Source: an uncultured Lachnospiraceae bacterium
GTDB lineage: Bacteria > Bacillota > Clostridia > Lachnospirales > Lachnospiraceae
DNA length: 64,000 nt
Assembly: GCA_949472775.1 (NCBI GenBank)
Contig: CASWVG010000008.1
Coordinates: 1-64,000 of the forward strand
Reading direction: 5' to 3'
The notes beneath the pieces are model-generated. The model did no database searches, was not told the DNA's origin, and was given only the letters and a program-made list of their open reading frames with translations. The translations under genes were made by a program, and so were the position numbers. Each line of letters starts with the position of its first letter. Position 1 is the stretch's first letter. This document shows, piece after piece, positions 46,810 through 55,342 of this stretch.

Positions 46810-47298
46810 TTACTCGCCTCTTGTAAAGCGCTTTGCGCCGTCCTCTCCCTTGCGCCGCTCAGTACTGTAGCCGAACGTATCGCCATGATGTCTCGCTTTC
46901 CTTGCCATCTCTTCCAGATCCTTGTGATAGTTCATCTCACACTTCGTACAATATTTGCCGCTGCGTATCATCGCGCCACAGATCTCACATTTCAGGAAAA
47001 TAGCAGAATTCTGTGCTATCTCAAGCTTTCCCTCCTTGAGCATATCCCTTATTGATTTTTGTTCCACACCGGTAGCCTTTGCGGTCTCAGCCGCGTTGGC
47101 TCCCACATGTACCTCAACAAAGTTGCGCACCTTTCCATAATCATCATAATCAACAATCCCGCAATTCTCACACTGGTATTCCCCCAGCCCCTTATAGACC
47201 ATAACACCTCCACATTCGGAACAGTAGGTAGGTCTGTTGTATGTATTGATCTCACTAAACTCTTTCTTGAGCATCTCTATTCGCTCTTCCCTGCTCAT
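46810..47298 (-). CDS. Zinc-ribbon/helix-turn-helix protein
   Basis: 162 residues. N-terminal zinc ribbon (YCSECGGVMVYKGLG, CENCG), a helix-turn-helix-like middle (AAETAKATGVEQKSIRDMLKEGKLE), then a second four-cysteine cluster (CEICGAMIRSG, CTKCE) and a basic tail. The layout recalls the YvyF-type regulators encoded in flagellar operons, but no flagellar gene is near. A regulatory or RNA-binding role is likely but unproven. It precedes the SH3 protein gene by 49 bases. CCGGAGGGGAGTGAAG precedes the ATG. Confidence 0.72.
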   Translation of the reverse strand: MSREERIEMLKKEFSEINTYNRPTYCSECGGVMVYKGLGEYQCENCGIVDYDDYGKVRNFVEVHVGANAAETAKATGVEQKSIRDMLKEGKLEIAQNSAIFLKCEICGAMIRSGKYCTKCEMNYHKDLEEMARKARHHGDTFGYSTERRKGEDGAKRFTRGE

Positions 47299-47406
47299 AA
47301 AACTTCACTCCCCTCCGGGCCACATCTGCCACGTTCTCTCCGATGGTCTATGCCGTGGCATCCGAACCCCGACACTCTTTTCCTTCCGGCGTTCATCTAA
47401 AAGCGT

Positions 47407-48678
47407 TCAGGCCTCGTCAATCGCCTTGCCGATATCATGTCTCATATACTGGTGGTCAAAATGCACCCACTCCGTCGCCGCGTAGGCGTTCGCCCGCGCT
47501 TCCTTCAAAGTCGCTCCCTTTGCCGTGACGCCGAGCACTCTGCCGCCGTTTGTGACAATCTTGTCATCCTTCAGCGCCGTTCCCGCATGGAAACAGTAGT
47601 ACCCGTCCTTCCCGTCAAAGTTATTAAGCCCTGTAATCTCAAAACCCTTCTCGTAGGAGACGGGATACCCTTCCGATGCCAGAATCACACATACCGCCGC
47701 ATTGTCCTCAAAAGAGAGATCCATCTGGTCAAGCGTCCCGTCGATACACGCCTCCACCACATCGATCATATCGTTTTTCATCCGGGGCAGCACAACCTGG
47801 GCCTCCGGATCGCCGAAACGTGCATTATACTCCAGCACCTTCGGTCCGTCCTCCGTCAGCATCAGGCCGAAGAAGATGACCCCCTTGAAAGGTCTGCCCT
47901 CCGCCGCCATGGCGTCCACGGTCGCCTGATAAATGTGCTCACGGCAGAACGCGTCCACCTCTTCCGTATAGAAAGGACTGGGCGAAAATGTGCCCATACC
48001 GCCTGTGTTCAGTCCCTGGTCACCATCCATCGCCCGCTTATGATCCTGCGCGGAGGACATAATCTTTATGGTCTTCCCGTCCACAAAGGAGAGCACGGAA
48101 ACCTCCCGTCCCGTCATAAACTCTTCAACCACCATGCGGTTGCCCGCCGCGCCGAACTTTTTATCCTCCATGATGGTGCGCACGCCTTCCTTCGCCTCAT
48201 CAAGCGTCTCACAGATCAGCACGCCCTTGCCGAGCGCAAGACCGTCCGCCTTCAATACCACCGGCATTTTTGCTGTCTCCAGATAGGCAAGCGCTTTCTG
48301 CGGATCGTCAAAATTCTCGTAGGCCGCCGTGGGAATCTTATATTTTTTCATCAGATCCTTGGAGAACGCCTTGCTGCCCTCCAGAACCGCCGCATTTTTC
48401 CGTGGACCGAACACCCTGAGGCCCGCCGCCTCCATCTCGTCCACCAGACCGCCAACTAACGGGTCGTCCATGCCCACAATCGTCAGATCAATGGCTTTCT
48501 CTTTAGCAAAAGCCACAAGCTTGTCAAACTCCATGGCACCGATGGGCACGCATTCCGCAATCTGCCCGATTCCCGCGTTGCCGGGCGCGCAGTAAATCTT
48601 ATCCGCCCTCGGACTCTTTGCCACAGCCGCCGCAATCGCGTGTTCCCGTCCTCCGCTGCCAACGATCAAAATTTTCAT
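47407..48678 (-). CDS. purD: Phosphoribosylamine-glycine ligase
   Basis: 423 residues, ATP-grasp fold. It begins MKILIVGSGGREHAIA and contains GPRKNAAVLEGSKAF, VLKADGLALGKGV, a LNTGGMGTFSPS loop and EYNARFGDPEAQV, all diagnostic of PurD (GAR synthetase), the second step of purine synthesis. It is the last gene of purE-purM-purN-purD, but separated from purN by a hairpin cassette of about 100 bases, so its level may differ. Strong AAAGGAAAGGGAA leader. Confidence 0.97.
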   Translation of the reverse strand: MKILIVGSGGREHAIAAAVAKSPRADKIYCAPGNAGIGQIAECVPIGAMEFDKLVAFAKEKAIDLTIVGMDDPLVGGLVDEMEAAGLRVFGPRKNAAVLEGSKAFSKDLMKKYKIPTAAYENFDDPQKALAYLETAKMPVVLKADGLALGKGVLICETLDEAKEGVRTIMEDKKFGAAGNRMVVEEFMTGREVSVLSFVDGKTIKIMSSAQDHKRAMDGDQGLNTGGMGTFSPSPFYTEEVDAFCREHIYQATVDAMAAEGRPFKGVIFFGLMLTEDGPKVLEYNARFGDPEAQVVLPRMKNDMIDVVEACIDGTLDQMDLSFEDNAAVCVILASEGYPVSYEKGFEITGLNNFDGKDGYYCFHAGTALKDDKIVTNGGRVLGVTAKGATLKEARANAYAATEWVHFDHQYMRHDIGKAIDEA

Positions 48679-48709
48679 TAATTCCCTTTCCTTTCCTAAT
48701 CTTATATAC

Positions 48710-48804
48710 AGAGAATGCTGCTTTGCGGTATTCTCTCACGCGAAACTTAGAAGTTCCTGACATCGCATCCAATGGCGCGATGTCTTTAGAACTTCTTTTC
48801 GCGT
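48710..48804. repeat. Nested hairpin cassette, GAGAATGC family (copy 4)
   Basis: First stem AGAGAAT/ATTCTCT (48710-48736). Then nested perfect arms: ACGCGAA/TTCGCGT (48738-48744, 48798-48804), AGAAGTTC/GAACTTCT (48749-48756, 48789-48796) and CATCGC/GCGATG (48761-48766, 48777-48782). It fills the gap between purN and purD, ending 2 bases from the purN stop. Confidence 0.68.
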
Positions 48805-48806
48805 TG

Positions 48807-49433
48807 TTACTCTGTCACCGTCACCCGGCCGTCTTCCACTTTTACCTGGCCCGTCGCAATGAGGTTGATGCACCATGGCAGGAGCACCCACTCGGCCTCC
48901 TCCATGACTCTCCTCTGCAATGTTTCGGGCGTATCGTCCTCGTGCACCTTTACTGCCTTCTGTTTGATGATCGGACCGGTATCCATCCCCTCATCCACAA
49001 AATGTACCGTTGCACCTGTTATTTTTACACCGCGCTTAAGCGCTTCCTCGTGCACCCGCAGACCGTAATAACCTGTACCGCAGAAAGCGGGAATCAGGGA
49101 AGGATGCACATTGACTATCCGGTTTTTATACTTTTGTATCAGCTCCGCCGGCACCTTTACCATAAAGCCCGCCAGCACAATCAGATCCGGATTCGCCTCC
49201 TCCACGCAGCGGATTAATGCCGCCTCAAACTGCTGTCTGTCCCCGTAATCCTTCGGTGACACGCACACGCTCTCAATCCCCGCTGTCTTCGCTCTCTCAA
49301 GGGCGCGGGCATTGGGATTGTTGCTCACCACACGGACAATCTCCGTGTGAAAGATGGCTCCCTGCGCAATGCCGTCAATAATTGCCTGCAAGTTTGTGCC
49401 GCCTCCCGACACACATACCACTACTCTAAGCAT
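48807..49433 (-). CDS. purN: Phosphoribosylglycinamide formyltransferase
   Basis: 208 residues. N-terminal VCVSGGGTNLQAIIDGI, NNPNARALERA, the catalytic region LAGFMVKVPAELI, NVHPSLIPAF with the catalytic Asn and His, and GATVHFVDEGMDTGPII with the catalytic Asp. It formylates GAR with 10-formyl-tetrahydrofolate, third step of purine synthesis. The start at 49433 follows GGAGGAGCAGT; the frame extends upstream to 49499 over cassette DNA. Confidence 0.96.
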   Translation of the reverse strand: MLRVVVCVSGGGTNLQAIIDGIAQGAIFHTEIVRVVSNNPNARALERAKTAGIESVCVSPKDYGDRQQFEAALIRCVEEANPDLIVLAGFMVKVPAELIQKYKNRIVNVHPSLIPAFCGTGYYGLRVHEEALKRGVKITGATVHFVDEGMDTGPIIKQKAVKVHEDDTPETLQRRVMEEAEWVLLPWCINLIATGQVKVEDGRVTVTE

Positions 49434-49475
49434 ACTGCTCCTCCAATCGCAACTCCCCATCCCCTTCTTATGACA

Positions 49476-49522
49476 GTTCAGCCCACACCCATTCGCCAAA
49501 CGCGCTCCCGGCCCGGCTGAAC
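49476..49522. repeat. Hairpin cassette, TTCAACCCACGCCC family (copy 2, short)
   Basis: GTTCAGCC (49476-49483) and GGCTGAAC (49515-49522), perfect 8-bp arms; the left side continues CACACCCATTCGCCAAACGCGC, resembling 39101-39125. Located between purM and purN. Confidence 0.6.
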
Positions 49523-49525
49523 CAT

Positions 49526-50551
49526 TTATAAAAGCACTACCTCATGATCTCCCGACACGGCTTCCCCTACTGCCCATGCCTTCTCGCCTGCCGTTTGCAA
49601 AGCCGCGATGGTCTGATCCGCATCCGCGGCATCCACTGCCAGCACCATGCCGAGTCCCATGTTGTAGGTATTGTACATCATCTTCTCTTCCAGATTTCCT
49701 GTCTTCTGCAGGAGCGCAAAGACAGGCGGCTTCTCAAAACTGCCCTTCTCCACCCTTGCCCCGATGCCCTGCGGCAGCATTCTCGGAATATTCTCATAGA
49801 AGCCGCCGCCTGTAATATGGCTGCAGCCCTTGACGGTAACGCCCGCCTTTTTTACCTCCTGAAGCGCCTTCACATAAATTTTCGTGGGCGTAAGCAATGT
49901 CTCTCCCAGCGTCGCGCCAAGCTCCTCGTGATACACGCTGAGTGTCTCCTTGTTCACGTCGAACACCTTTCTGACGAGGGAAAATCCGTTGCTGTGCACG
50001 CCGGAAGACGCAATGCCGACCAGCACGTCACCGGGTCTGATGTCCGCACCCGTGATCAGATCCTTCTCTTCGGCAACACCCACCGCAAAACCGGCAAGAT
50101 CATACTCATCCTCCGGCATCAGTCCCGGATGCTCCGCCGTCTCGCCGCCGACCAGAGCCGCGCCCGCCTGCCTGCAGCCCTCGGCAACGCCCTTCACGAT
50201 CGCAGCGATCTTCTCGGGATAATTTTTCCCGCATGCTATGTAATCTAAGAAAAACAGCGGTTCCGCACCCGCGCACACCACGTCGTTGACACACATGGCA
50301 ACACAGTCAATTCCCACGGTGTCGTGCTGATCCAGCAGATAGGCAAGCTGTATCTTCGTGCCCACGCCGTCCGTGCCCGACAGAAGCACCGGCTTCTCCA
50401 TGCCCTTAATCTTCTCAAGGGAAAAAGCGCCGGAAAATCCGCCGATCCCGCCTAATACCTCGGGCCGCATCGTCCCCTTCACATACTGCTTCATCAGTTC
50501 CACTGAACGGTAGCCCGCCTCGATATCCACACCCGCTGTCTTATAGTCCAT
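49526..50551 (-). CDS. purM: Phosphoribosylformylglycinamidine cyclo-ligase
   Basis: 341 residues. Typical PurM opening MDYKTAGVDIEAGYRSVELM, a GVGTKIQLA nucleotide region, a CVNDVVCAGAEPLFFLDYIACGK stretch, GGETAEHPGLMPEDEYDLAGFAVG, and SHITGGGFYENIPR. Fifth step of purine synthesis (AIR synthetase). The 22-base gap after purE and the shared strand show an operon. Strong AAGGAGGAAAAG leader. Confidence 0.97.
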   Translation of the reverse strand: MDYKTAGVDIEAGYRSVELMKQYVKGTMRPEVLGGIGGFSGAFSLEKIKGMEKPVLLSGTDGVGTKIQLAYLLDQHDTVGIDCVAMCVNDVVCAGAEPLFFLDYIACGKNYPEKIAAIVKGVAEGCRQAGAALVGGETAEHPGLMPEDEYDLAGFAVGVAEEKDLITGADIRPGDVLVGIASSGVHSNGFSLVRKVFDVNKETLSVYHEELGATLGETLLTPTKIYVKALQEVKKAGVTVKGCSHITGGGFYENIPRMLPQGIGARVEKGSFEKPPVFALLQKTGNLEEKMMYNTYNMGLGMVLAVDAADADQTIAALQTAGEKAWAVGEAVSGDHEVVLL

Positions 50552-50573
50552 CTTTTCCTCCTTAATGCCTGCC

Positions 50574-51083
50574 CTATGCCTTCAGATACGTTTTATACCC
50601 AACTTCCTTCAACTTCGCGTCCTTCTCCTGCACGCTCTCCTTCAGACTCTCCGAATACTTCTTTAACCGCTCTAAAAGCGCCCCGTCCGAGACCGCCAGA
50701 ATCTTCGCCGCCAGAATCCCGGCGTTCTGCCCGCCGTTTATCGCAACCGTAGCCACCGGAATGCCGGAGGGCATCTGTACAATAGAATAGAGGGAGTCCA
50801 CCCCGCCCAGATCGGAAGTTTTCATGGGCACGCCGATGACAGGCATGGGGAAAATCGCCGCGCACATGCCCGGCAGGTGAGCCGCCTTCCCGGCTCCCGC
50901 GATAATCACCTTAAAGCCCTTCGACTCCGCACTCTTCGCATACTCGAAAAACACGTCCGGCTCCCTGTGGGCGGAAATAATCGTCATCTCATAGGAAACG
51001 CCAAGTTCCTCCAAAAGTTCCGCCGCTTTCGCCATAACGGGCATATCCGAATCGCTGCCCATCACGATACCTACCTGTGCCAT
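50574..51083 (-). CDS. purE: 5-(carboxyamino)imidazole ribonucleotide mutase
   Basis: 169 residues. MAQVGIVMGSDSDMPVMAKA, ISAHREPD and AGAGKAAHLPGMCA are the N5-CAIR mutase (class I PurE) signatures. It moves a carboxyl group within CAIR. No purK is present in the window; class I enzymes normally need one, so it should be elsewhere in the genome. The ATG at 51083 is preferred over a TTG at 51089 because AGGAGG lies 9 bases ahead. First gene of the purE-purM-purN-purD operon. Confidence 0.95.
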   Translation of the reverse strand: MAQVGIVMGSDSDMPVMAKAAELLEELGVSYEMTIISAHREPDVFFEYAKSAESKGFKVIIAGAGKAAHLPGMCAAIFPMPVIGVPMKTSDLGGVDSLYSIVQMPSGIPVATVAINGGQNAGILAAKILAVSDGALLERLKKYSESLKESVQEKDAKLKEVGYKTYLKA

Positions 51084-51140
51084 CCGCAATTACCTCCTCA
51101 ACCACAACATCTTGTATCAAAACAAAGTTTCTTACTCTAC

Positions 51141-51169
51141 AGTGTACTAGATTTCCCCCGATTGCGCAA
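51141..51169 (-). promoter_or_regulatory. Candidate promoter of the purine operon
   Basis: Minus strand TTGCGC (51164-51169), 17 bases, TACACT (51141-51146), 58 bases ahead of purE. I saw no purine riboswitch or PurR box here. Confidence 0.6.
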
Positions 51170-51231
51170 CCCATTTTCTCACCAGTGAAGGCAGAGCACC
51201 GTTCTGCTTCCCGAAGTTCGCGCCATTTCCA

Positions 51232-53295
51232 TCAGCTCAGCGCCTTATTCAGCTCCTCGCATCCCGGCAGCAAAAATTGACCGTTCTGGATAATCACATA
51301 CTTTTCTCCCGATTCGGTCAACACCGAAAGCTCCCCAAGCTCGTCATAGGGGATCGTAATGTCTGTGTGGCACTGGAAATATGCCTTGCTGACATCCGTG
51401 TCACGTAAAACTGACACCTCATTCTCTTTCGCCACGATCTCCTTGCCGTCAGGATTAAAGCTCTTTACCTCCTCCTCGTGGGAATAACAGGTGTCCCCCA
51501 GCGCAAAGTGCGGTCCGGTCTTCTCCGCAATCAGAATCGGCAGTTTATTTTCAATCCCGTATTTTCTGGCGACGGCGAAAGCTGTCGTGTTTGTACCGAT
51601 GGCGAACTCTCCAAGCGGGAGTTTTTCATGGTGATGGAACACGTTGTCCCTGATATACTTGCGGTTATCCTCCTCACCCGCGAAGTTGCCGCAGCCATAG
51701 TCCGTCACGAAACCGTCTTTAAAATGAAGCCGCAGATCCCGGTACTCCAGCTCATGCAAAAACACCCGCGGCACATGCAGCAATCCTTCCGTACCTGCCA
51801 GCCTCGGCGAAGTAAACACCTCTCCCACAGGGATATTGACATCCGCCACACAGTTTTCAAAATTGGTCTGGGTCTGGGGATCATCCAGCTTGTGAAGCTG
51901 TACCTTTATGTCCGTCTCATTCCCGTTCTTTCCTTTGACCAGTACGGTCGATCCCTTGTCCAGCACATCTATGATCTTCTGCTGGATATCCCGGTAAAGC
52001 ATGTAATCCAACGTATTGATGCGCACCACGTCATCAAAAATTTCCTCATACTGCTCCCCGATTTCCGGCACGGGAAAGGCAATGATCGTAAAGCTGTGCT
52101 CCTCCCCCTTAATATACTCGTTCTGGATATCGGCAATCTTTCCCGCATTGGCTACAGAAAGCTTCTGCTGTTTTTCACTCAGACGGCATGCCGTCTCCTT
52201 GTTTTCCGGCACAAAGGGGATCTCCCCGAAGCTCTCCACCACCGCAGGTCCGCCGTAAAGGGCCGCCAGCTCCTTCTGCCGTTCGAAGACATTGCGCACG
52301 GCTTCTACTCTTCTCTCCGCCAGCGCCCCGTCCAGAAAGAGCGCCATATCCTCCTTGTGGTCATAGTCGTACTGTTTATTGGGGTTCGCACCGCAATAAC
52401 CGTTTTTGTTCACACTCCTGCCCTGAAAGATATTTGTTCCCGCCCGGCAGAAAGTCGACTGTAGACCGATTTGGTCAAAATTCTGCACCGCCTGTCTGAT
52501 AACCCGCTCAAATCCGAGGAAATAGCGGATTGTCACCGTTTCTTTGATGGAGATGTCCTTGTTGGTCACCTCAAACCCGATGCGGTAGCCCTCCGTGTAA
52601 GTATCCGCCATCAGCTTTATTTTTTCCGGGGACATCCCGTTCAGATGCGCTGCCGTCTTCCGTTCGTTCTCCGTGACATACTCCCCGAAATAATAGAGGT
52701 AGCGCAGATCCGACAGATCGCTCTCCATAATGATACGGCGGGCAAAATCCCGGTCCGCGTCCAGAAGCGTCATGCTCTTTTCCTCAAACTCCGCCTCGTA
52801 GTAATCGCTCACATACCAGTAAAGACACTCCCGCAGTTCCTCTGCGTCCGGTTCCCTCTGTTCTTCTTCCGCACAGACAAAAAGCTGGTAGACTTCCAGA
52901 AGAAGCTCTGCCCTGACTGTCATGGACGCGCGGTTCTGCTCATATGCCGCCGGAATCATGGCACGCAGTTCCGTGTATAAAAAGGACAGACATTGTCCGA
53001 TTGACTTACCAAGTCGATCTGTTGCATAGTCTGGATTTGCATAGCTTTCCCCGTAATTCTCCGGCAGAATATCCGCATAGAGCGCGTGATTGTGCTCTTT
53101 CAGCTCCTCCAGCCCCATCCGTCTGAGCGTTCCGTCCTCCACCAGCTCATATGTCCGATCCATCTGCAAAACAAAGTCAGCCATCTGCTTAAAATAATCC
53201 CGGTAAGTTTCCCCGCAGATTGACTCACCCGGTATTTCCCTGATCCGCGCCAGAGCAAGCCCATAGCGCTCCGCAATCAACTCTTCCTGTTTCAT
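51232..53295 (-). CDS. M29-family aminopeptidase
   Basis: 687 residues, longer than the ~410 of classical AmpS/AmpT because of an N-terminal helical region of about 270 residues (many Tyr and Glu, for example ADFVLQMDRTYELVEDG and EYVTENERKTAAHLNGMS). The C-terminal catalytic part has the M29 metal ligands and strands: TSPRLAGTEGLLHVPRVFL, FKDGFVTDYGCGNF, LGEFAIGTN, KTGPHFALGDTCYS and CHTDITIPYD. It would remove N-terminal amino acids with two metal ions in the cytoplasm. GGAGG lies 5 bases before the ATG at 53295. Three TTGAC-N7-GTCAA-like palindromes lie inside this gene, as far as I can count. Confidence 0.86.
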   Translation of the reverse strand: MKQEELIAERYGLALARIREIPGESICGETYRDYFKQMADFVLQMDRTYELVEDGTLRRMGLEELKEHNHALYADILPENYGESYANPDYATDRLGKSIGQCLSFLYTELRAMIPAAYEQNRASMTVRAELLLEVYQLFVCAEEEQREPDAEELRECLYWYVSDYYEAEFEEKSMTLLDADRDFARRIIMESDLSDLRYLYYFGEYVTENERKTAAHLNGMSPEKIKLMADTYTEGYRIGFEVTNKDISIKETVTIRYFLGFERVIRQAVQNFDQIGLQSTFCRAGTNIFQGRSVNKNGYCGANPNKQYDYDHKEDMALFLDGALAERRVEAVRNVFERQKELAALYGGPAVVESFGEIPFVPENKETACRLSEKQQKLSVANAGKIADIQNEYIKGEEHSFTIIAFPVPEIGEQYEEIFDDVVRINTLDYMLYRDIQQKIIDVLDKGSTVLVKGKNGNETDIKVQLHKLDDPQTQTNFENCVADVNIPVGEVFTSPRLAGTEGLLHVPRVFLHELEYRDLRLHFKDGFVTDYGCGNFAGEEDNRKYIRDNVFHHHEKLPLGEFAIGTNTTAFAVARKYGIENKLPILIAEKTGPHFALGDTCYSHEEEVKSFNPDGKEIVAKENEVSVLRDTDVSKAYFQCHTDITIPYDELGELSVLTESGEKYVIIQNGQFLLPGCEELNKALS

Positions 53296-53415
53296 AGTTA
53301 CCTCCATTCCGACTCATCCTATAACGACAGCAACACAAAGATGAAAAATGACACAGACAGGTCCGTCAGCCCTCATGGCATACTTGCGAACCATCCCGAT
53401 CCATTTCAGACTTCG

Positions 53416-53733
53416 TCACGCGTAAGCCCCCGCATACAAAATCACGCTGAGCGCCGCCAGTACCAGTACATTTAATACGATACCCAGATAACTGAAAAAA
53501 TAAAACTTATCCCGCTCCGATTTAGACATGACTCCCAGCACAATACCCACAAACGCAAAGATCATAGTCAGAAAGGCCACCGCGCCATACTGCAGCGGAA
53601 CCTCTCCCGCCCTCGCATAACTATTTATAATAATGTAAACCAACGATGCCAGAGAAATCACGCCCAGGATCGTGGCCATAATCCCTTTTTGCGTATGCTC
53701 CTTATTGGTAAACATGAAATTATTCTTTTTCAC
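53416..53733 (-). CDS. Small three-helix membrane protein (105 aa)
   Basis: Three hydrophobic helices (about 20-40, 50-70, 82-103) after a short basic start (MKKNNFMFTNKEHTQKG). It resembles small DUF6142-like clostridial membrane proteins, but I assign that family only tentatively. The start codon is GTG at 53733, with GGAGG about 11 bases ahead; the next Met is 6 codons in. Stands alone between the aminopeptidase and the next small membrane protein. Confidence 0.68.
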   Translation of the reverse strand: MKKNNFMFTNKEHTQKGIMATILGVISLASLVYIIINSYARAGEVPLQYGAVAFLTMIFAFVGIVLGVMSKSERDKFYFFSYLGIVLNVLVLAALSVILYAGAYA

Positions 53734-53883
53734 CCTGTGTCCGTCCTCCCCGCGCCATCATACACCCACAACTATACCCGAAACGCTTCGCATCTCCCGT
53801 CCGCAGTCTCCACTTCCACTTCGTACCCACACATTGATAAAGAGGGTATCCTCGTCTTCGCCGAAAACACCCTCCCGTTTCTT

Positions 53884-54036
53884 TTAAAATAAGATCTTGT
53901 TTCTTCCCGCCAGAAGCTTCGCTCCGCTTATGAGTAAAAGCACGCCTCCAGCTATGCCTACCACCATAATTAACACGCCGAACGCGAGATTCAAGGCACC
54001 CGCTCCGCCCATGATCTTATAGGATCTTTCTTCCAT
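53884..54036 (-). CDS. Very small membrane protein (50 aa)
   Basis: A 50-residue product, MEERSYKIMGGAGALNLAFG at its start, then one or two hydrophobic segments (VLIMVVGIAGGVLLLISG) and a basic end (AGRNKILF). GGAGCGGTGAAAG precedes the ATG. Same strand as the three-helix membrane protein, about 150 bases upstream of it. Function unknown; the clean helix and leader make it a likely gene. Confidence 0.6.
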   Translation of the reverse strand: MEERSYKIMGGAGALNLAFGVLIMVVGIAGGVLLLISGAKLLAGRNKILF

Positions 54037-54061
54037 ATTCTTTCACCGCTCCTTTCACAAA

Positions 54062-54105
54062 TTGTCGACCGACCGCGACAATCCGGAGAATGCTTCGCCT
54101 TCTCC
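54062..54105. repeat. Two small hairpins, incl. GAGAATGC family (copy 5)
   Basis: TTGTCG/CGACAA (54062-54081) and GGAGAA/TTCTCC (54085-54105) with the TGCTTCGCC loop. They stand just after the pyrE stop, followed at 54113 by a GTTTACATAA word. Confidence 0.5.
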
Positions 54106-54122
54106 CCCAATAGTTTACATAA

Positions 54123-54800
54123 CTATTTTGCCCCGTAAGTTTCATAATAAGCGTCAATCCGCCCCTTTATTTCATCATCAATATAGACAGTGCCGTCGAT
54201 GGGCTTGTTGTAAAGACACGCCACGACCTCCTCCATGGAAACGATCGCCCCTGTCTCGAATCCGTACTTTTCCTTGATCTCATCCAAGGCACTCTTATCA
54301 GTTGCAAGCCCCTTTTCCATCCGGTTCAGGGACACCATCAGTCCCTTGACCGAAACATCCGCCTGCGCCTTGATGATGGGGAATGTCTCCTCAATGGATT
54401 TCCCGGAAGTCGTCACATCCTCTATGACGACCACCCTGTCGCCGTCTTTCAGTTTGGAGCCGAGCAGAATCCCGGTGTCGCCGTGATCCTTCACCTCTTT
54501 CCTGTTGGAGCAGTAACGGATCTCCTTTCCGTAAAGCTCGCTGATCGCCATGGTCGTCGCCACCGTGAGGGGAATGCCCTTGTAGGCGGGACCAAACAGC
54601 ACATCGAAATCCAGTCCATACTTGTCATGAATCGCTTTCGCGTAATATTCTCCGAGTTTCCTAAGCTGCGCGCCTGTCACATAAGCGCCCGCATTCATAA
54701 AAAACGGAGACTTTCTGCCGCTCTTTAATGTAAAATCCCCAAACTGCAATACCCGGCTCTCTATCATAAAGCCGATAAATTCCTGCTTGTACTGTTCCAT
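54123..54800 (-). CDS. pyrE: Orotate phosphoribosyltransferase
   Basis: 225 residues. FGDFTLKSGRKSPFFMNAG, a VLFGPAYKGIPLTV strand, KEVKDHGDTG with the flexible catalytic loop, and the PRPP-binding motif RVVVIEDVTTSGKS. It makes orotidine-5'-phosphate from orotate and PRPP. The start at 54800 begins the conserved MEQYKQEF; an in-frame extension to 54935 runs into the promoter. It is separate from other pyr genes here, with a good promoter of its own upstream. No PyrR-type attenuator was recognised. Confidence 0.95.
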   Translation of the reverse strand: MEQYKQEFIGFMIESRVLQFGDFTLKSGRKSPFFMNAGAYVTGAQLRKLGEYYAKAIHDKYGLDFDVLFGPAYKGIPLTVATTMAISELYGKEIRYCSNRKEVKDHGDTGILLGSKLKDGDRVVVIEDVTTSGKSIEETFPIIKAQADVSVKGLMVSLNRMEKGLATDKSALDEIKEKYGFETGAIVSMEEVVACLYNKPIDGTVYIDDEIKGRIDAYYETYGAK

Positions 54801-55117
54801 TGTTTTATCCTCATCTTCCTCTGCTGACACTTGCCTTATGTTTGATATCTGAAAATATCTCTTACACAACCCACTGTACCATATCTCGAAGCTGTTTTCA
54901 ATGCGCAATTCGCTGCCGGGGATTCTGTCTGGCAACAGTTCAGCCTACCTTGAACCGGCCAGGTACAAGGTAGGCTTATTGTTTATTTTCGCTTGTTATT
55001 CCTATCTATGCAGGCAGGCAATGCGACTAAAAACGTACCACCTAAAAATAGCAGGCTTGGAATTTCATAAGTACCCACCGCATCACCCCCCCCTCTCTTG
55101 CATAAAATCACAAATAG
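54801..55117. other. Upstream region of pyrE, no gene
   Basis: Contains the pyrE promoter, a perfect 11-bp stem AGCCTACCTTG (54942-54952) with CAAGGTAGGCT (54966-54976) followed on the plus strand by TATTGTTTATTTT, and a run of eight C at about 55087. Otherwise AT-rich and without features. Confidence 0.5.
54873..54901 (-). promoter_or_regulatory. pyrE promoter
   Basis: Minus strand TTGAAA (54896-54901), 17 bases, TACAGT (54873-54878). Confidence 0.6.
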
Positions 55118-55342
55118 CTAAGTGTATCCATGCCATAAACCCGGTTTACCTGTTCCTGTAATGATTACAGTGGCTTTTCCCTTATCTACATTGTCTGCAT
55201 ATGTCACGATCATGTCTGCATCCACAGGTTTCCCGTTGACCAGCACCCTGATCTCGCGATCTGTAATCTTTTTTCCTGTATACTCTGTAGATTTCGTTGC
55301 TGCTTCCGTCACAGTACTCATAAAGGAGATCTTTAACCTCAC
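55118..55342 (-). CDS. Ig-like surface-repeat fragment translationally coupled to sigF
   Basis: A 74-residue frame whose GTG start overlaps the sigF stop as GTGA, with GAGAGGTGG ahead, so translation is likely. The product has no signal peptide yet looks like one unit of a bacterial cell-surface repeat: EYTGKKITDREIRVLVNGK ... MIVTYADNVDKGKATVIITGTGKPG. Such units normally occur in tandem in long secreted proteins. Either it is a remnant of a larger gene or a small protein that reuses the fold. I would treat it as a probable remnant. Ends GLWHGYT. Confidence 0.5.
   Translation of the reverse strand: MRLKISFMSTVTEAATKSTEYTGKKITDREIRVLVNGKPVDADMIVTYADNVDKGKATVIITGTGKPGLWHGYT

Noticed and set aside
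54942-54976. PyrR-type attenuator ahead of pyrE
   Set aside because: A perfect stem is present, but it lies upstream of the promoter and lacks the PyrR-binding loop consensus.
55084-55096. Run of eight C as an assembly or phase-variation site
   Set aside because: It lies outside any gene, so slippage there would not switch a protein; no support for more.
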